From Minisyncoccota bacterium (lineage in GTDB: Bacteria > Patescibacteriota > Minisyncoccia > Phycocordibacterales > SBAW01), in assembly GCA_020050775.1 (NCBI GenBank), contig JAGVKC010000058.1, forward strand, positions 1-9,502: a stretch of DNA of 9,502 nt, written 5' to 3'. Under the pieces are notes generated by a model. It was not told the origin of the DNA and did not search any database. It worked only from the letters and a program-made list of their open reading frames with translations. The position numbers and the translations under genes were made by a program. Every line of letters begins with the position of its first letter. The stretch's first letter is position 1. This document shows positions 6,901-9,502 of this stretch, in pieces.

Positions 6901-6901
6901 T

Positions 6902-7618
6902 TTATATGTTTTCTTTGCGCTGACGCAAAAGAAGTTCTGCAAGCAAAAAGTCTGTCTCAGAATCAATATCAATCGCATTATGCTTTTCTATCTCTACAAA
7001 TGCGACTTTCTGACCCGCCATGGCCTTCTGTTCAACAAGTGTATTCCAACGAAGCGCAATAACATCAACGTGTTGATATGCCTCAGTAAATTGTTGGCGC
7101 GGCAAATTATGCGCATCTTTAAAACCAGTCTGATCTTCAGATAAAAATGGGACAACATACGCTCCTTCTTTGCGCCACAATTTAAACGGGTGTTTAGAGG
7201 CCCTTACAATCGTCCGGGCAGATGACGCGCTTGAGTCACCCTCAAGAGCTTTAACACATGCATCAATATGAGAAGGCAGGCAAAGCGGGGTTGTCGGTGG
7301 TAGACGCAATATAATATCTGCTTTCCAGTTTTCCTGTTCTTTGAGCCACAGTGCTGCGTGATAAAGATAATCAAAATCGGGAACGGAATCTCCAGCAAGC
7401 TGGATTGGACGTAAAAATGGCACCTCAACGCCGTTTGCTCTAGCGAGCGCAGCATATTCTTCAGAGTCAGTCGACATAATAAGGCGCGATACATTGGAAG
7501 AAGCTTTAGCAGCTTCTGCTATCCAAACAAACATCGGTTTGCCTAGTAATAGACGAATGTTCTTATCCGCAATTGCTTTAGAGCCCTTGCGAGCACCTAT
7601 CACGCCGAGTACGTTCAT
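6902..7618 (-). CDS. neuA: CMP-N-acylneuraminate (nonulosonate) cytidylyltransferase
   Basis: 238 aa from ATG 7618. Activates a nonulosonic acid with CTP to give the CMP-sugar donor, in the cytosol. The N-terminus IGARKGSKAIADKNI (7-21) is the nucleotide-binding P-loop-like motif of NeuA/KdsB-type enzymes (usual form ARxGSKxIxxKN). STDSEEYA (49-56) and LRLPPTTPL (104-112, replacing the usual LQPTSPL) follow, and AIDIDSETD (215-223) is the metal-binding C-terminal motif. The length is normal for a single-domain enzyme. The frame is open up to 7768, but those 50 extra residues would run through the terminator and into the preceding gene, so the ATG where the family motif begins is preferred. 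No SD is seen. It lies 55 nt upstream of the HAD phosphatase gene. Whether the product is Neu5Ac, legionaminic, pseudaminic acid or Kdn cannot be decided. Confidence 0.9.
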   Translation of the reverse strand: MNVLGVIGARKGSKAIADKNIRLLLGKPMFVWIAEAAKASSNVSRLIMSTDSEEYAALARANGVEVPFLRPIQLAGDSVPDFDYLYHAALWLKEQENWKADIILRLPPTTPLCLPSHIDACVKALEGDSSASSARTIVRASKHPFKLWRKEGAYVVPFLSEDQTGFKDAHNLPRQQFTEAYQHVDVIALRWNTLVEQKAMAGQKVAFVEIEKHNAIDIDSETDFLLAELLLRQRKENI

Positions 7619-7625
7619 TAGACTG

Positions 7626-7631
7626 ACTATA
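7626..7631 (-). promoter_or_regulatory. Possible -10 box of a leaderless neuA transcript
   Basis: TATAGT ends 7 nt before the neuA ATG at 7618, so transcription would start at or near the A of the start codon. No SD precedes this ATG, and a strong terminator stands just upstream, so neuA needs either read-through or a start here. No good -35 is seen at the right distance, only a T-run of the terminator. Weak call. Confidence 0.35.
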
Positions 7632-7644
7632 TGCCAAAAAGTGC

Positions 7645-7680
7645 AAAGAAAAAAGGAGGCGCGTACGCCTCCTTTTGTTT
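7645..7680 (-). terminator. Intrinsic terminator after the GT-B-like gene
   Basis: An 11-bp perfect stem, AAAAGGAGGCG (7651-7661) with CGCCTCCTTTT (7666-7676), and a 4-nt loop. On the minus strand it is followed by a U-run (7654-7649). It starts within five bases of the stop codon at 7681. The A/T tracts on both sides mean it could work in both directions, but no plus-strand gene is present to need it. Confidence 0.9.
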
Positions 7681-8772
7681 TTATATGCACGAATGGACGA
7701 AATCCAGGAACCGCCGTGTTGCCTCCCCGTCCGCCAAGGTGCGAAAACGAGGCTGCATACGTGCGCAACTCAGAGCTTTGGGTGTCTCTTTTTTAAGAAG
7801 GAGCGAGAGTAAGCGATAACAGTCATCGTGTGCAAACACGCCCATTGCCGCCGGCTCGCCTCCCAGACCATCGAGTATCGGAAAGAACGGGTGCGTCCCA
7901 CCGCGGGATTCCTGATACTTCGCCACCGAAGGCAGTAGCAGGAATGCAGTGGGCACACCAAGAAGTGCTGAACGGATGCCTTCCGTCGAATAATCAGTTA
8001 CAAACACGTCGGCCGCTGCCGCGAGCGGTAAGCCGCGAACGTCTTGCAGACCAACATACCCTGCACCATATTCTTCCTGAAGATACCGCCTAATCTTTGA
8101 AACCTCTTCCGCAGCGGATTTTTCGTCAGCTGGATGAAAAGATACACCAAGCAGAAAAGCATTTCTTCGCACCCAAGGAACAAGCGCCCGCATTGATTCC
8201 ATAATGTCGAACTGTGTAAGACTCGATGCAGAATAGACGACGAGCGTCTCTCCATCTTGGATAACAATGCGCTCCCTAGCTTCAACACGATGTTTCTGCA
8301 CGTCGAACGTCGCAACCGCGTCGTAGGAGGGATTGCCAACAATCCGCACGGCACCCTTTGTATTAAAAGAAGGGCGCTGTTTGAGAAATTGTCTCATGCT
8401 CGATTCATCGAAGAACGTGACACGATCCGGCGTGAAATCTTTCATCGCAGTTTCGCAACCGCTACCGAAGAAATCTCCGAACCATGCACACGGCACTCCA
8501 GCGCAGCGAGCAGCCTTTGTTGCGTGTTTCCAAAGCTCCTGCGCTTTGCCAGCTGTGCCACACAGCACAAGCGAAACGTCGCGCAGTAACACGTCGGGAA
8601 GCCTAGCGGATATGACATGAGCAACGCCATTTTTTGCAAGTTTTTCTGCAGCTGCGCCTTTCGGATCAGCAACTATACGCAGAGAATACTTTTTCATAAG
8701 CTCCTCTCGCGCTGCTAAAAAGTAGTCCGTCGCTCCGGCATCGCCGAGTACGACAAGAATATGTTGGGGCAT
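7681..8772 (-). CDS. GT-B-fold glycosyltransferase / CDP-glycerol transferase-like protein
   Basis: 363 aa. An N-terminal Rossmann half starts with ILVVLGDAGATDY (5-17), followed by an acidic and aromatic segment WFGDFFGSG (97-105). GNPSYDAV (146-153) resembles the linker motif GNPxxD of GT-B enzymes and UDP-GlcNAc 2-epimerases. The C-terminal half carries FHP (212-214) and ADVFVTDYSTEGIRSALLG (254-272), equivalent to the TDYSS..E donor-phosphate signature of CDP-glycerol glycerophosphotransferases. No signal peptide or clear membrane segment is seen, so it is probably cytosolic or peripheral. It has its own consensus promoter, a strong SD and its own terminator, and so forms a one-gene unit next to another GT-B-like gene. 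Position and fold would also allow a NeuC-like 2-epimerase, but I do not see the NeuC N-terminal pattern GTRxDxG. GT-B fold likely; substrate unknown. Confidence 0.7.
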   Translation of the reverse strand: MPQHILVVLGDAGATDYFLAAREELMKKYSLRIVADPKGAAAEKLAKNGVAHVISARLPDVLLRDVSLVLCGTAGKAQELWKHATKAARCAGVPCAWFGDFFGSGCETAMKDFTPDRVTFFDESSMRQFLKQRPSFNTKGAVRIVGNPSYDAVATFDVQKHRVEARERIVIQDGETLVVYSASSLTQFDIMESMRALVPWVRRNAFLLGVSFHPADEKSAAEEVSKIRRYLQEEYGAGYVGLQDVRGLPLAAAADVFVTDYSTEGIRSALLGVPTAFLLLPSVAKYQESRGGTHPFFPILDGLGGEPAAMGVFAHDDCYRLLSLLLKKETPKALSCARMQPRFRTLADGEATRRFLDFVHSCI

Positions 8773-8778
8773 GCATGC

Positions 8779-8784
8779 CCTCCT
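8779..8784 (-). promoter_or_regulatory. Shine-Dalgarno AGGAGG fixing the start at 8772
   Basis: AGGAGG on the minus strand lies 6 nt before the ATG at 8772-8770, an ideal distance. Another ATG four bases upstream (8776-8774) is in a different frame and too close to the SD. The stretch 8767-8780 is a 14-nt perfect palindrome (GGGCATGCATGCCC) that includes the start codon. Confidence 0.85.
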
Positions 8785-8808
8785 CTATGTGGTTGTGAAT
8801 CTAAATAG

Positions 8809-8833
8809 ATTATACCACTAATAGTGGTATAAT
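8809..8833. repeat. Perfect 11-bp inverted repeat overlapping the promoter (operator-like)
   Basis: Left arm ATTATACCACT (8809-8819), 3-nt centre (8820-8822), right arm AGTGGTATAAT (8823-8833), with no mismatch. It covers the whole -10 box, the spacer and the first base of the -35. A dimeric repressor bound here would block RNA polymerase, so an operator is the natural reading. A terminator for the upstream gene is less likely: the stem is AU-rich and is not followed by a U-run. No regulator gene is visible in the window. Confidence 0.7.
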
Positions 8834-8838
8834 GTCAA
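8809..8838 (-). promoter_or_regulatory. Consensus sigma70 promoter for the 363-aa GT-B-like gene
   Basis: Read on the minus strand: -35 TTGACA (8838-8833), an 18-nt spacer, and -10 TATAAT (8814-8809). Both hexamers match the consensus at all six positions. The start codon at 8772 lies 36 nt beyond the -10, leaving a leader of about 30 nt that contains an SD. The -35 starts at the base next to the stop codon of the upstream gene. Confidence 0.88.
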
Positions 8839-9502
8839 TTAATCCAGCGTCTCAAGGACTCCTTGCGCCATACGTTCTCCTGAGCGGCCATCGAGTTTGA
8901 AAAGCAGTTTATTCTTGAGTTCCTGCCGTTCCTTTTGCAAGTAAAGGGGATTTCTTAAGAAACATTGTATGAAATGAATAAGTTCTTTATTTGAATTAGC
9001 AAGTGGAACACCTTTAGTTGCTAGAACATTTCTGTAGTGGTCGCGCTCATAAATATAACGAATGGAATTTCTCCGAGAAAGTATACGTTCGCCGTCGTAT
9101 CCAATAAGTACAGTTGGCTTATTGTTAGCAGCCGCGTCGAGAGTAAGTGTAGAGTCAGTGTTAATAACAACATCGCAGTAATAGAGAGAATCTGCCAAGT
9201 GTTCTATGTCTTCTGCGCTGAATCTCCACTGATTCATGTTCGAGACACTAGAGTCAATACTGAACTCTCCTTTTTTGGAGAAACATTTTCCAGGACGATC
9301 AAAGGTAATGTTTTTAAAGGTTAGAGATTCGCTAGAGTCGCGATACTTAGGATGCAATCGGGCGATGATGTGTACATCATCTCCAATTTCTCCTTTTTGT
9401 ATGGCTGTATCCAGAGCAAGGAGAATATCTTTTGAAAAAGGCGATTTCCAATCTCCGGGCACGCCGAATAAAATTAATGTACCGTATGGCTTTATACCCA
9501 GA
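8839..9502 (-). CDS. CDP-glycerol glycerophosphotransferase-like / GT-B glycosyltransferase, partial (N-terminus off window)
   Basis: The frame is open to the right edge (in-frame from 9501); 220 C-terminal residues are visible and the true start lies outside. A GTG at 9462 is only an internal codon, because the frame continues upstream with a hydrophobic strand (GTLILFG). Visible residues: a Rossmann-like strand plus His-Pro (IIARLHP, about 45-51), then YYCDVVINTDSTLTLDAAANN (about 107-127), the place where GT-B and CDP-glycerol transferases hold the donor-binding (T/S)D-S-S..(D/E)A signature, and a C-terminal DGRSGER helix start (about 204-210), like the DGxxxxRI tail of CDP-glycerol glycerophosphotransferases. 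It probably transfers a sugar or polyol phosphate during surface-glycan synthesis, in the cytoplasm or at the inner membrane face. The stop codon directly abuts the -35 box of the next gene, and no terminator follows. The fold assignment is fairly safe; donor and acceptor are unknown. Confidence 0.7.
   Translation of the reverse strand, partial: LGIKPYGTLILFGVPGDWKSPFSKDILLALDTAIQKGEIGDDVHIIARLHPKYRDSSESLTFKNITFDRPGKCFSKKGEFSIDSSVSNMNQWRFSAEDIEHLADSLYYCDVVINTDSTLTLDAAANNKPTVLIGYDGERILSRRNSIRYIYERDHYRNVLATKGVPLANSNKELIHFIQCFLRNPLYLQKERQELKNKLLFKLDGRSGERMAQGVLETLD

Noticed and set aside
6889..6904. Terminator after neuA
   Set aside because: Only a T-run is present, with no stem before it. The T-run region fits better as the -35 side of the HAD promoter.
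7619..7768. Longer neuA start at 7768
   Set aside because: The 50 added residues would be read through a strong terminator and the end of the preceding gene and match nothing in NeuA; the motif starts immediately after the ATG at 7618.
7681..8772. Calling this gene neuC (hydrolysing UDP-GlcNAc 2-epimerase)
   Set aside because: The fold and GNPxxD-like motif are compatible, but the N-terminal and catalytic signature of NeuC/WecB is not seen, and the TDYS..E site is more like CDP-glycerol transferases.
8809..8833. The 8.8-kb inverted repeat as a terminator or as a divergent promoter
   Set aside because: No U-run follows the stem on either strand. A plus-strand TATAAT exists because of the palindrome, but no -35 lies at a suitable distance and no plus-strand gene follows.

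Overview
The window carries ten genes, all on the minus strand, so transcription runs from the right edge to the left edge. Two genes are cut by the window: a CDP-glycerol-transferase-like gene at the right edge (N-terminus missing) and an O-antigen-ligase/polymerase-like membrane protein at the left edge (C-terminus missing). Together they look like part of a surface-polysaccharide locus that makes a nonulosonic (sialic-acid-like) sugar and assembles and decorates a glycan. No rRNA, tRNA, CRISPR array, insertion sequence or convincing plus-strand gene is visible. The organism is a bacterium with ordinary sigma70-type promoters and intrinsic terminators. Several genes have no Shine-Dalgarno sequence, and the glycan gene set (TPR-bearing ligase, FkbM, exostosin-like, NeuA/NeuB) would fit a Patescibacteria/CPR genome. 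That placement is only a guess from style; no phylogenetic marker is present.

Layout, in transcription order. (1) 9502-8839: a GT-B-type, CDP-glycerol-glycerophosphotransferase-like enzyme, partial. (2) 8838-8809: a promoter with consensus -35 and -10 hexamers and an 11-bp perfect inverted repeat lying on it, driving a second GT-B-like protein (8772-7681) that ends in an intrinsic terminator (7680-7645). (3) 7618-6902: neuA-like CMP-sugar synthetase, then a HAD phosphatase (6846-6160) with its own probable promoter and a terminator built over its stop codon. (4) A strong promoter (6129-6102) and a one-gene unit for a cupin (6049-5606), closed by another terminator. (5) 5514 to beyond position 1: a tight run of neuB, an FkbM methyltransferase, an exostosin-like (GT47) transferase, a second SAM methyltransferase and the ligase/polymerase, with gaps of 9, 2, 33 and 27 nt.

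How the genes may work together (inference): NeuB condenses PEP with a C6 sugar or sugar phosphate; the HAD enzyme may remove a 9-phosphate; NeuA activates the product as a CMP-sugar; the GT-B-like and GT47-like enzymes build the glycan; the two methyltransferases may cap or modify it; and the ligase/polymerase transfers or polymerises the chain at the outer face of the membrane. No NeuC-type hydrolysing 2-epimerase can be recognised with confidence, so the source of the NeuB substrate is open.

The most useful leads are the operator-like palindrome on the 8.8-kb promoter, the repeated TGATATAGTT element in front of SD-less genes (possible internal or leaderless promoters), and the HAD-plus-NeuA-plus-NeuB combination that points to a 9-phosphate route.
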